64,000 nucleotides of DNA from Heracleum sosnowskyi (GCA_030848705.1 JAUIZM010000015.1:806001-870000); one strand, 5' to 3'. Counted from the first letter of the stretch, positions 11,733-22,315 are shown. Program-made: numbers and translations. Notes: generated by a model not told the origin, from the sequence alone.

Positions 11733-12718
11733 TGTTAGGAATATGTTGTTCTTGATGATAAACATAAAACACTTAGTAGAATTTGTGTAAAGTCATTTTG
11801 TAGCTGTCAACGAAATGGCATGCTTTGCAGCATTCCGTTGACAGGAAGCTCATCAACGAAATGAGTAATGTAGCAATTGCACTGTACAATACTTCACAGT
11901 TTGATATGCATTTTGTTGTATGTATTAGATAGGTTTTCTAAGTCATGTTGACTAAGTACTAGATAGGCAAAATAGGTTGGTTAATTGTAAATATATTATG
12001 CCTAAGTGAAGACATGTCAACGGTATGAAGATCACTCTGTCAACGGTATGGAGTTTACCCATCAACGAAATGAGGGAAACACCATCAACGGAATGAAGAA
12101 GAGAGCTATCAACGAAACACATCTCCCTGCTATCAACGAATCACAATTGCTTTTTGAACAGTTGACAAAGTGATAGTGACAGTTTACTGAACAGATCTAA
12201 AGGAGATATGGAAGTGTACTTTGCATTGGAAGCCATCAAAATGGTTACTGGAAATAAGGAAACATTCCAAGTTCCAATAAGGCTCTTGGGAATGATTAAA
12301 ATAAGCATGAAGACAAAATCAAAGGTCTCCAAGGACCATTGGACAAAAGGAATGAAAAGCAAGCTACTAATGGTTACTACTATTGTTCTTTAGTTTAGCC
12401 AAAACGTAGAATTGTAAACTTGGGTATATATAACCAAGTGTAGCAGTTACTTTAAGGATAGAGAAGAAAAACAAATAGATTGTATTAGCTATCTTTGAGA
12501 GCATACTTCTCTACATTCTTGTAACTGAGCAGCTGTGTACTTTTGTATCACATAATATTTCCGCAATAAAAATCACTTCAGTTGGATCATCAAACAATCC
12601 AACTGAAATTATTAAGTGCTTGTGGTTTTTATTTTATAAGTTCAGATTATAATTTGTAAGTTGTTTTAAGTTTAAGAAATATCAACAATTGTATTTAACC
12701 CCCCCCCCCCCTTCTACA
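11733..12718 (+). repeat. 3' LTR of element B
   Basis: It starts TGTTAGGAAT right after the purine tract ATTGGGGGAGAT and runs to about TTCTACA. A TATA box (TATATATAA, 12425-12433) and an AATAAA at about 12564 mark promoter and poly(A) regions. A run of about 13 C residues (12699-12711) precedes the end. The exact 3' boundary is uncertain by a few bases because no second LTR is in the window. Confidence 0.8.
11806..12141. repeat. Cluster of TCAACGAAAT motifs in LTR B
   Basis: Nine copies of TCAAC(G)(A/G/T)ATG or its complement lie near 11806, 11833, 11852, 12016, 12039, 12061, 12083, 12108 and 12132, in the U3 region upstream of the TATA box. Repeated U3 motifs of this kind are known in Sireviruses. 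Here the same motif also occurs in the coding parts of the element. Confidence 0.8.
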
Positions 12719-15162
12719 ATTCTGTTAGGTCATTTGGGATTAACAAGTAGTCTTCCGGGAGTTCTTCTATAGATATCATGTTACAAACATCCATCATGAG
12801 AGTGTCCACACGCTTCCTTTTCTTCTCTTCACCATCTTCCACATGTTCTCGTTCTCTAAGGTCTGCCACTTCTCGTAGAACATCCAACTTCTCTGCCCCT
12901 TTCATGGCTTGGTTGTAGCATACTCTTGAGTCATATTGGCATCCCTTCACTTGTCCGACACCTGTGGGAGTTGGGAATTTCATGGTTATGTGATAGACAG
13001 AGGTAACTACCTTCATCTCTTTAAGGATTGGTCTCCCAATGATGGCGTTATAAGCACAAGGTTGGTCCACCACAGTAAAAGTGACAATTTGTGTGGCCAC
13101 GTGGGGGTTGTCTCCTAAACTGACCGGTAGCTGGATTGTTCCTTGGATTCCTACTGAATCCCCAGTGAACCCGTAGAGCTGGTTTCCGCTTGAGACCAAC
13201 TCTCTGTCTAGGAATCCGAGCCTTTTGTAAGTGTCGTAGGACAAGATATTTACAGCGCTCCCATTGTCTACCAGCACCCGATATACATTAGTAGACCCGA
13301 TTTTTATCCTTACCACAAGAGCATCAGCATGAGGATGGTGTACCCATTTGGCATCTTCTTCACTAAACATGATTTCATCTCTCTCTTTATCAGGTACTCA
13401 GCCTTATGTTTCCGTACTTCCTTCACGACCCATTCCGTTAGCTTTCCTTTTCGAATCAAAGTTTCAATCTCATCCTTCAGCTGTCGGCAATCGGCCGTGT
13501 GATGTCCTGTGGATTCATGGTAAGCACAGTATTTGGAGGTGTCCCTTTTGTTATATTCTGTCAGAGGAGTGGCTTTCTTGAACACCCCCTTCCCAGTATA
13601 AGTAGCGTATATATGATCAATGGAAGCGACCAAGGGGGTATGATTCTGCCACTTGCTTGTGTAAGGCCTCCCGGTCTCTTTATTGGCAGTTTCCCAAGCC
13701 CTGTTAAACTTCTTTGGGGCTGGGGCTCCTTTTAAAAGTTTTTCTCCTTTCTTCAGGACTAAAAGATCTCCCTATCTTCTCCATCCTTCGGCCACTGCTT
13801 CTTAGATCCCTCATGGATTTCTCTACCCGCTTGTGAGGCTCCGCCTGTTCATAAAATTCAGCCAAAGTTTCTGGCTCCCTAGCATGTAGAGTCTTCCAGA
13901 ATTTAGAGCCCTCTCTCAACCCAGCAATTAGGAAATTCTTCTGATCTTCTTCTGTGGCCCCTCAAACTCTGGGAACTTTAGCATTAAATCGCATGAAATA
14001 ATCATGCAGGGACTCTACCTCTCCCTGCTTAATGTTTGCAAGGGTAGCTACCGGGGAGGCATAATGAAGAGTGGACTGAAACTGTCTTAAGAATAGATCT
14101 CCCAACTGTCTCCACGTGCTAATGCTAGCTGGCCCTAGCTTAGTAAACCACTGTTGGGCACTTCCCCTTAACGAGGCAGCGAATAATCGACAACGAGTCA
14201 GATCAGGAACCTGGTAGACCTCCATCTCGGTATTGAAATGGGCCAGGTATTCAGCAGGATCCGCATCTCCATTGAAGGCAAGTTCGAGGTTGCTCCTAAA
14301 TACCGGGGGCAGAGGAGACATCCTTATTGCGGGAGTGAAGGGAGATGGAGCCGTAGCAGGAGGTGGTGCTCGCTTCTCATTTTCCATCTACACCAGCAGG
14401 CGCCTTAAATCACCAACCCTTAAGTCTCCAATTCTTTCGTCGGACCTTTCTTCACTTGAATGGTGAGAGGAAGTTCTCTCCCTTCGCTCCCTTCTATGAG
14501 TTCGAGGCGGAGTTCTCTCCCTTCGTTCTGTTCTAGGTGGAGTCATCTCCCTTCGTTCTGTTCTAGGTGGAGTCCTCTCCCTTCATTCTGTTCTAGGTGG
14601 AGTCCTCTCCCTTCGTTCTGTTCTAGGTGGAGTCCTCTCCCTTTGTTCTGTTCTAGGTGGAGTCCTCTCTGGCGCCTCCTTCCGTGCTTTAGATTTTCCC
14701 AATCTAAGCCTTAGATCGTGCTCAGTTAGCTTCTTCCCGATTCGATCTAAAACACTAGTGGATCTAGCCTCGGACGAAGCTGGCTCATGCCGCGGCTCAT
14801 GATCCGGTTTTCTTCACCCCATCAGCTACCTCGTCGAACTCGTGTATGAGTTTCTTCGAGGGTCGGTCCTTCTTGTCCTGAGTGCTCTTGAGCCTTCGAG
14901 CCTTCCTTTTGGCATTCTTGATTGAATTATGTTCGACCTTGGCTAGCCGAGCGTTCATAGTTTTGAATTGGTGCTCGATTCCTTCGAGGTAACCGAGAAT
15001 CTTTTTATCATCAAGCGGAACCGGTGCGACTTCAGGTATAACATGGGTGATTTTGCTTGGTCATCCCTCTTCGTGGGGTGGTGGATCCGTCTTTGTTCCT
15101 TGTGGTGTGGTGTCTTTCTTGTGCTCAATTTCCTTATCGCTATGCTTGTTGTTCTTCGACAT
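12719..15162 (-). pseudogene. gag: gag-protease of gypsy element C (degenerate)
   Basis: The start is taken as the ATG at 15162, about 30 bases after the primer-binding site. The frame meets a TGA near 15059 and a TAG just before the in-frame ATG at 14387, and it shifts at least twice more (between 13962 and 13919, and around 13633-13370). Parts in order: a charged N-terminal region with a decapeptide repeat (14511-14660), a retrotransposon gag domain (about 14300-13965, with a QQWF-like core), a zinc-knuckle-like CAYHESTGHHTADC segment (about 13535) and an aspartic protease (13370-12760) with the active-site motif DNGSAVNIL. Asn replaces Ser in the usual DSGS, a common variant in this lineage. 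It is interrupted at 12718 by element B. It cannot make a full protein. Confidence 0.85.
14511..14660 (-). repeat. 30-bp tandem repeat coding a charged decapeptide in gag of C
   Basis: Five nearly identical 30-bp units plus partial flanking units. In the gag frame of the minus strand each unit codes for ten residues, PPRTERRERT. The length is a multiple of three, so copy number can change without breaking the frame. Confidence 0.85.
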
Positions 15163-15193
15163 CCTTCTCCCTAAGATGTAGTGCTCAATGAGC

Positions 15194-15211
15194 CCCCTCC
15201 TTCTAGCGCCA
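15194..15211 (-). promoter_or_regulatory. Primer-binding site of element C
   Basis: On the minus strand the sequence TGGCGCTAGAAGGAGGGG begins two bases after the LTR end. It starts with TGG, as expected for pairing with a tRNA CCA end. The tRNA identity is not assigned. Confidence 0.7.
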
Positions 15212-15213
15212 AT

Positions 15214-16131
15214 TGTTGTAGGAAGAATTTCATACAACCGTGTGTTGGAGGTTTATGAAAAGTGGTGGCTGGACTTGTATGATGACTCCTCAGAAAATTG
15301 AATAGAGAATGGGTTCTTTCTCTTGCTCTTTGTCGAGTGTCAATTGTGTATCATACAAGTTGCCTACGTACCCCTTTATATAGGGATCAAGCCTCACGTA
15401 GTTCTTGGAGAACAAGTCATTTAATAAGCCCATTCAGCCCAAGCCCATAAAATAGTCAGGATTTTCATTCCCATAAATAGTTCAAGGATTATCAATCCAC
15501 CTCATGTTCCCATAAATAGTTCAAGGATTATCAATCCACCTCATGTTCCCATAAATAGTCCGGTCTTCACACGTTTTCCTACAATCTCGCGGCATCTCCG
15601 CATTTCTTTCCATGATTGTAGGCTTGTCCCGTGTCAACCAAGAAACATTCCATAAACAGGAATTTCCATATTTCGGGCTTCACCCACGATGCGAGCTGGC
15701 CAGGCTCGCATCGCTCAAATCCATATTAAATGTCACATTTTCATAGTTCAAGTGGTGCGAGCTCACCTATGTTCAATCATTCCCATTTCTGATAAGTAGC
15801 ACGAGCCCATTAATTCATAATGGTGAAAGCCCATAAGCTTATAGTGAGAGTCCATTAATGGAGATGCGAGCTCAATTATGATGATAACCCAACTCATCGT
15901 AATGAGATTTTCGTGAGAGCCCTCGTTAAGGTGAGAACTCATAAGGACAGATGCTCACCATACGTTAACGAAGCGAGCCCACTATACTTAAAAGGATTTT
16001 GGGCTCAACACAACTCACGGTGTCAACCCTAATTCCAGTTCACACCGATCGTTCCAAAATATAATTCATTTCCTAAGCCCAAATTACTTAAGGACCTGTC
16101 TAGGGCTCATTACCGAAAATCCAGTCTAACA
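15214..16131 (-). repeat. 5' LTR of element C
   Basis: 918 bp with TG/CA ends. On the minus strand it starts TGTTAGACTGG and ends CCTACAACA, directly before the primer-binding site. A TATA box (TATATAAA on the minus strand) is at 15375-15382. A 44-bp segment containing CCCATAAATAGTTCAAGG is tandemly duplicated at about 15469-15560. Confidence 0.8.
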
Positions 16132-16550
16132 AAAATGAAACGTACTAACTAGCAAAATAATGTAATTGTCATGGAATAAGTCCCATTCTGCATATATAAG
16201 TCTTAACAACATAAGAAATACTTGTCATGCCCGGTGGTTCTGGTACGTGAAGGAGTTCGACTTTGTTGTAGCTAATAGTATTTGTTTGGACCATCACATT
16301 ACAAGTTGACCATGCATGGTCACACTTCGACTACTGCAGGGCATCGTTTCTCCATTACCCATTTGTTAATATTTAAATGGGATATTTGATATTAAGAAAA
16401 ATAAGAAATGAAGAAATAGTAATAAAATTATTGAGATATATTAAAATTAATGATGAAATATACGTTATTTCTGGTAATGTTAATAATTGGATATGGGATA
16501 TTAAAAAAATATTTAACTAATGTGTCGGAAAAGAGGAAGTATCGGCATTA
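16132..16550. other. Non-coding sequence between element C and the MITE
   Basis: About 420 bp of AT-rich sequence. I see no gene, repeat or RNA in it. Confidence 0.5.
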
Positions 16551-17421
16551 GGGGTTGTTTGATAAAACTGAATAAAAAATATTGAATGATTAAATTAACT
16601 GAATGTAATAATTTCTTAATGAAATAATACACCGAATAAAAAATGATGTTTGATAACTTTCGTGTTAACTATCTGAATAACTAAAAAATTTCAAATTTAA
16701 TTTTTCCAAAATGTCACCCGAAATATAAATCTATTTGACTTTTTATTTACATATTTGATTTGCAAGTCTCAAAAGAACATTATAGCTTATACTTTTATAT
16801 GGAGGGATACATGCACTAATTATGAATCTATTAGTATAATATTATCAAGTACTTTAAAATTAACACGCGTGAAAATTTATAATCTTAAATATATCTTGTC
16901 ATGTGAAAATAAATTATTTATCAAGAAGTTAAAGTTAACAAAAATGTTATCCCCTTAATAATATTTTATTTATCTATTTTGGTATTTGCACGTATTTTAA
17001 TGTATAGTAACCTCTAATTTCAAAATTTAATTTAATTATTTTAAATATTAATTTATTTAAAATATATTTTAAAATATATTTAGAATTATAAGATCAATAC
17101 ACCTAAAATATAAAATAGGTAGATAAATAATATATAAATTATTTTGATAAAAAATAATGTAACGTAAATAACTAAATAACTTTGTATAAAAGTTATTTAT
17201 AATGATATTATTTTGAATAAAACGGGATTGCAAATTTCCAACCAAACAAGACAAGTAATTTTACTCAGTGGTTTCGCTTATCTAAAAAACTAGGTTTAAG
17301 TCACACTTACCGAACCAATGATTATTAAGTGATTTATGTTTCATATTTGATAAACATCACACATCTGACGTGAGCAAAACATATAACCATTAAGAGCCCA
17401 TTAAGAGTTATAAACAGCCCC
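16551..17421. mobile_element. PIF/Harbinger (Tourist-like) non-autonomous element, 871 bp
   Basis: Imperfect terminal inverted repeats: GGGGTTGTTTGATAA at the left, and at the right the complement of GGGGCTGTTTATAA. They are flanked on both sides by TTA (16548-16550 and 17422-17424). A three-base TTA/TAA duplication with GGG-starting ends is the signature of PIF/Harbinger elements. The interior is AT-rich with no transposase. Confidence 0.75.
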
Positions 17422-18011
17422 TTAGTATCTTCCTAGTTGTTCAACTATACAATTTTGACTCAAATTAAGCGTTGACGAGCAGTATTATATCGGCAAAAAA
17501 ACTTATTCCCTCCTGTCCACACAGCATATATTAAATATTAGACAATCGAGCGTGATGAGATAGTCGGTAAAGGCTTATTTGTTATTGTCTGGATTCGCTC
17601 GGTCTAAAATATTTGAGAACATATACTTATTTATAAAAAGAGTGAAGGTCAAGTATGACCGATTTTTATATTGGAGTAATCATAATAGTCAATCTGAAAT
17701 TAGTGATCAACTATGCCCGATTGAATACGCATTGCTCAAGGGGAGTAATCAGAATACGCATTTGTTGTGTGGGTATTACACAAAATTTACAATATTTATA
17801 ATACAATACGCATTTCATAACAGAGTATTCAATAGGTAATACGCATTATTCAGTTACGTAACCCATAATACCCATAATACGCATTCAATGATGGAGTATT
17901 CATTGATTTTCGAACTGAATACGCAAGCACTGACGGGGTAATCAGAATAATATTCTTCTATGTCAACATAAGATACGCATTCGAGAGTATGGTATCATGC
18001 GTGTATACGCA
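17422..18011. other. Intergenic stretch with dispersed ATACGCA repeats
   Basis: No gene is seen. From about 17722 to 18010 the heptamer ATACGCA occurs eight times, mostly in the form AATACGCATT, together with two copies of GGGTAATCAGAAT or GGAGTAATCAGAAT. This could be the decayed end of another transposon. I cannot place it in a family. Confidence 0.4.
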
Positions 18012-19701
18012 CACTACACCAAAAACGGGCTTCTTCTACCAAGCATTTCCTACCGAAGTATTTCCTACCGAGTATTTTCTACCAATTTTCAAGTCAAAGG
18101 GTCATAATTTCCTATAGAGTATTTCCTACCGAGTAGGAAAAGGGTATAATTTCACAAAAATTTCAAAACAAGGCGCCCAAACATGAAAAATTAAAAATTC
18201 CGCCCAAATCCAAAAATTTAAAAAATTCGCCCAAACTCAAAACCTACTGCATGTCGGTAGGAAATGCTCCATAATTTCGCCCAAACTCAAAACCTACCGC
18301 ATGTCGGTAGGAAATGGTCCATAATTTCACAAAAAATTCAAAAGTACGCCCAAACTAAAAATTCAAATTTTTTCCCCAAAATTATAAACTACTTCTCCAC
18401 TTTCACTTTCATTTTATCTCTATCTATTCATCTACATCACCAATATAAATCTCTTCATCTCCTTCACTTTAATCATCTCAATTTCCTCCATCTCATATAA
18501 ATCTCTTCATCTATTTCATTTCACATAAATCTCTTTATCTCATTCACTTTAATCATCTCAATTTCCTCCTTCATTTCAATCATTTGGGTATAAATTTTTT
18601 TTATCTTTTATATGTATATGTACTTCATTTACATATAATATGTGTGCATTTGTGTTTTGTTTTCTAATTAGTTCTTTGTTACATATCCTTACACTAAGTT
18701 GAAATTTTGTGTATTTATTGTTCTTTGTTTGTTAATTGGTTCCACTTATTATGTAAATTGTTAGGATTTGAAGGCAAAAGAAATGGAGAAAACGAGATTG
18801 AAAGCAAGTTTCAGGGTGATGACATTTTAAAGGATGAAGGAGAAATAGATTGGTTAAGTTTTAATTTTTTTCTTTTTTGTTGTAATGGTTATAATTATAG
18901 TATATTAGAACAAATATGTATTATAGTTGTGTTGAACACATATGTATTTGTTGTAAAGGGATTATATATTATGGTGTGATAATGGGGAACTTAATGTAAT
19001 GATCTTTTGATGTAATGGATGATTGTTTTTTTATTGAGTGTTTTTGCTATAAAATATAATTGTGTATTCTTTGTATTAGATTTGTTTTGAAAGTATGATT
19101 TCTATCATTAGGAGGGGAAACAATAAATTGGAAAAAAATAAAAAAAAAGCCTAGTAATTCCTACCGTCTTCAACTCATTTCCTACTGTCCTTACCATTTG
19201 AAATCCAATATTTCCTACCAATTTTGGGGCATTTCCTACCGTTTGGTAAGGACGGTAGGAAATGGTTGGTAGGAAATGCTAACAAGGACAGTAGGAAATG
19301 GTCGGTAGGAAATGGCATTTTACATGCATTCTGAAATAATTCCTACCAATGTACTCAGGGATGCTCGGTAGGAAATGGGTGGGCAGAATTTTCACAAATT
19401 CCACGTGGCATGCCACGTGGCAGCTGACTTGGATGGGTCCCACCCACGTGGCATCTGACATTTTCAAATGACGTGGATGAGTCTCATGCCACGTCAGCAT
19501 CCACGTTGGCACATGGGTCCCTGCCATGTGGCATTCCACCTCATCATGTGGGGTCCCCATTGACCAAATCAGTAGCATTTCCTACCAATGAAATTTCCGA
19601 GTTAAGCAATTCCTACCAACGCGGGTTGGTAGGAAATCCTACCGATTTCGGGCCTTTTCCTACCGATTCGACGGTAGGAAAAGCCCGTTTTTGGCGTAGT
19701 G
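18012..19701. mobile_element. Non-autonomous CACTA transposon, 1690 bp, complete
   Basis: The left end is CACTACACCAAAAACGGGCT. The right end is its near-exact inverse, AGCCCGTTTTTGGCGTAGTG. A 3-bp duplication GCA flanks both sides (18009-18011 and 19702-19704). Both ends carry many subterminal copies of TTTCCTACCG or CGGTAGGAAA, as expected for transposase-binding arrays. The interior is AT-rich and has no transposase gene. Together, ends, subterminal repeats and duplication make this a secure call. Confidence 0.92.
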
Positions 19702-19812
19702 GCAAATGGGTTATGGGTATCCTAATTGAATCAATATAAAATTACATCTACAAAATCACAAAATACAAAATGTGATTTTAAATTGATTTTTTTTACACAG
19801 ACCGGCCGCCTG

Positions 19813-19895
19813 ATTTTAGGGTTGTAAACAACCCTAAAATAAGGTTAGGTTAGGGTTTAGGGTCTAGGGTCTAGGGTTCAACCTTAAACCCTAAG
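19813..19895. repeat. Telomere-like motif with a perfect hairpin
   Basis: ATTTTAGGGTTGT (19813-19825) is followed two bases later by its exact complement (19828-19840). After it come degenerate TTTAGGG-type units (TTAGGGTTTAGGGTCTAGGG) and an inverted CCTTAAACCCTAA. It is too short and irregular for a functional telomere. It may be an interstitial remnant or a telo-box cluster. Confidence 0.5.
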
Positions 19896-20561
19896 TCCGT
19901 ATACGGATTCGTCGTTCTGAATATTTCTAAAACCAAAAATGGAACCATTGAACCCCAAAGGTTAACTGTTGAACCCCCAAGGGAACGGTTAAACTAAGAA
20001 CACACGTTTATTTTTGTTCATTTTATATTAAAAAAGAGGTTAATTTTGACTTATGGGAGACCCAACTGTGAGTGGAGTATTCGATATATGGGATACCCAA
20101 CTGTCAACGGAGTATCCCAAAGGCTAAAATTGGCCCACTTTTTTCAGAATGATTATTTTTGTTTATTTTATCAAAAAAATTATTATTTTTGTCATTTTTT
20201 CTTTATAAGATATATAAATCTAAATATTAATAAAATAAAATAAAATATAAGACAATCAATTTAGTTAAGCAAAATACATAAATAAAACTGGATAAATATT
20301 ACGAATAATTATAAGTTTCACATGATTGGGGTGCATGGTGTCGTAATTGCTCCTAATGAGAATTGATCACAGACCTTCTACGTCCTTGCTTAAACAACAA
20401 TCCATTAAAAACAAAATATATTGTTCCAGAAATAAATTTGATTTTACTTTTCCCAAAGAAGTTTAATTTTTTCCCATTCCAGATTTTGGAATTGCATGCG
20501 TATTATCCTCCTCCTATCTCTGTTGCTTCGAAAACAAAACAAAAAACAAAAAAACAAAAAA
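19896..20561. other. Sequence downstream of the isopentenyltransferase gene
   Basis: About 670 bp, AT-rich in the centre. A short element, GAGTATTCGATATATGGG/ACCCAACTGT, occurs twice at 20050-20120. No gene is seen. The 3' untranslated region of the gene at 20562-21548 should lie in the right-hand part. Confidence 0.45.
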
Positions 20562-21548
20562 TTACACACCGGTTAAGATGGTGCAGTTTTGGTGAGCCAT
20601 GACTAGCTCCTCTCGCATCATTGTCGAATTGTTGAGAAACTGACTAACGATCTCCAAGCTTGGTCTTAACACCAGTTCCTCCCATGCCTTGCGAGATTTC
20701 TTACTATGCTTTGGAAACACATTCGTCGCATCAAGCCTATGAATATTCCATCCTTCGTCATTTTTCAGTGCTAGAATCTTCTCTACCTGACGACGAGCTA
20801 ATATGCAAGAATTGATCTTCACTTCATCTAAAGCTTCTTTCAGCAGCCTTGCTCGATTTTTTTCATCTGCAGATGCCTCAACTCGAAAGTAATGATCAAG
20901 TTCTGCTCCGCCAATGGCTCTCAGTACACCCTTTGAATAATCAGCATCTGGTTTGAACATTTTTCTAACCTCCTCAACCATTCCCTTCTCAACCATCTGA
21001 TCAACACGATCCTTTAAAGCTTGATACAGCACAGACATTGAAACATCAACCCAAAGATAACAGCACTCGTACTTGGACCGAAATCCATAAAATTCATCAT
21101 CAACGAGTGCTTTGATATAATTATTCGAGCCTCCAGCAATGATGGGAAGACGTTGTCGAGCTACAATGTCATCCATTTTTTCGGAAACCATATCACAAAA
21201 ATCAGTGCATGTGAAATCTGCATGGGAAGGTATAACTCCAATGAGATGGTGCGGTACACCATAACACTCTTCCTCGGTAATCTTGTTTGCAGCTATGTCT
21301 AGTCCTTCGTAAACTTGAATTTTGTCAGAATTAATGATCTCGCCATTAAATCGAGTAGCAAGATCAACTGAGAGCCTGGACTTGCCTGTACCTGTTGCTC
21401 CCATAACAAACACAACCTTGTCTTTTGATTTCAATGTTGTCCGAGAATTCGACAATGGCAGATCCAAGATGGTACTGGCTCGGATGTGGAGTGAAGGATG
21501 AGTTTGTTTGCCAATAAGCACGGATAACATTGCCATTTTTCTGCACAT
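20562..21548 (-). CDS. IPT: Adenylate isopentenyltransferase (cytokinin biosynthesis)
   Basis: A 328-residue, single-exon protein of the plant adenylate isopentenyltransferase family. These enzymes transfer the dimethylallyl group of DMAPP to ATP, ADP or AMP, the first committed step of cytokinin synthesis, often in plastids. Visible motifs are the P-loop GATGTGKS (residues 50-57), NSDKIQVYEGLDIAANKI (73-90), GVPHHLIG (97-104), GGSNNYIKALVDD (139-151), the FRSKYECC/LWVDV core (about 157-169) and RAIGGAELDHYF (210-221). Length and lack of introns match plant IPT genes of the IPT3/IPT5 type rather than the longer tRNA-modifying type. The first 43 residues are not conserved and could be a plastid transit peptide. 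The start could also be Met5 or Met7. It has no stops and looks functional. It is the only clear host gene here and is flanked by transposons on both sides. Confidence 0.93.
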   Translation of the reverse strand: MCRKMAMLSVLIGKQTHPSLHIRASTILDLPLSNSRTTLKSKDKVVFVMGATGTGKSRLSVDLATRFNGEIINSDKIQVYEGLDIAANKITEEECYGVPHHLIGVIPSHADFTCTDFCDMVSEKMDDIVARQRLPIIAGGSNNYIKALVDDEFYGFRSKYECCYLWVDVSMSVLYQALKDRVDQMVEKGMVEEVRKMFKPDADYSKGVLRAIGGAELDHYFRVEASADEKNRARLLKEALDEVKINSCILARRQVEKILALKNDEGWNIHRLDATNVFPKHSKKSRKAWEELVLRPSLEIVSQFLNNSTMMREELVMAHQNCTILTGV

Positions 21549-21929
21549 ATTGAAGCAGTTAGTTAATATAGGTTATTGCATAAAATTAAGATCAAAATAT
21601 TCAAATTAAGAAACCGTTTATATTTCTTAAAATTTATTTAAAATGGAAAGTGCAAAATCTTAATTTTAGGATAACATGTTCGGCTAATTTTTTATATATG
21701 CATGGGTAGATTATGAGTTTTTAAAAATATAATTAAATGTCTGAAAAAACATATTTATTTTCAGCTAAACTATAATATCAAAATTAGGTAACTACATAAT
21801 TAGTGGCCTATGTATTGTGGTGTTGTATTGAACCTAGATTGTGTGGCGTTGGATCGTAGGTAGATTAGGATTTAATTTGAAAGTCAAAAATGGTCGGAAC
21901 CTGAATACTGCTTCTGATCGGTCCAATTT
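21549..21929. other. Upstream region of the isopentenyltransferase gene
   Basis: About 380 bp of AT-rich DNA between the start codon (minus strand) and a CACTA-type remnant. The core promoter should be here, but no single TATA box stands out. The nearby transposon end begins within about 400 bp of the start. Confidence 0.4.
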
Positions 21930-22315
21930 ATGACGAATTTTTGGGTAATTTATGACGGGTGTTCATCTTTTTTATATTAATTTTTATTTTTTTTACGAAT
22001 AAAATATTGGTAGCAGGTGGGCCCCATTTTTTAACTTCCAACAGATTTTTCATCGTAAAATGACAATTTATTTCGTCGTAAGTTCATTTATTAATTTATT
22101 GAAAAAGGTGGGTCCCACACTTGAACTTATGACGAAAAGGTATACTCGTGACGAAAACTATACTTATGACGAAAACTCTTCTTGTGACGAAACTAGTACT
22201 TATGACGAAAAGTATACTTGTGACGAAAATAACATTTGTGACGAAAATGCGAACTTAAGACTTTAGCAAAAATGACGAAATTTTTCCGTCATAATTGTCC
22301 AGATTTGTTGTAGTG
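21930..22315. mobile_element. CACTA-type end with TGACGAAAA subterminal repeats (partial)
   Basis: The right terminus reads TTTGTTGTAGTG (ending at 22315), the complement of CACTACAACAAA, a common CACTA end. It is preceded by about ten copies of TGACGAAA or TATGACGAAAAC at 22128-22280. No matching left terminus is found nearby, so it looks truncated. The short reading frame across the repeats is not a gene. Confidence 0.6.

Larger units (their letters stand above)
4515..12718 (+). mobile_element. Element B: Sirevirus-type Ty1/copia retrotransposon, 3' part
   Basis: A plus-strand copia element of a different family from A. It has the RT/RNase H part of pol, a 540-bp spacer, a long but broken post-pol ORF, a polypurine tract and a 3' LTR. 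Gag, protease and integrase lie left of the window, beyond nested element A. It is inserted in the gag/protease gene of gypsy element C, whose minus-strand coding sequence starts immediately after the B LTR. A private motif (TTTCGTTGA or its complement TCAACGAAA) recurs through the LTR, the spacer and both genes. Confidence 0.88.
12719..16131 (-). mobile_element. Element C: 5' part of a Tat-lineage Ty3/gypsy retrotransposon
   Basis: A minus-strand gypsy element with 5' LTR (15214-16131), primer-binding site and a degenerate gag-protease gene, cut off at 12718/12719 by the insertion of element B. Its pol would lie left of the window. The primer-binding site (TGGCGCTAGAAGGAGGGG) and the gag type fit the Tat group. 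The bases AAAAT at 16132-16136 are the expected target duplication, whose partner is not visible. Confidence 0.85.

Noticed and set aside
14460..14714. 84-codon plus-strand frame of Ser/Pro/Leu/Trp repeats
   Set aside because: It is the opposite strand of the 30-bp coding repeat in gag of element C.
18707..18979. 90-codon frame inside the CACTA element
   Set aside because: Low-complexity hydrophobic translation of T-rich DNA, with no transposase motif or homology that I can recognise.
22060..22266. 68-codon frame with Tyr-Asp-Glu repeats
   Set aside because: Created by the TGACGAAA subterminal repeats of a CACTA-type end.
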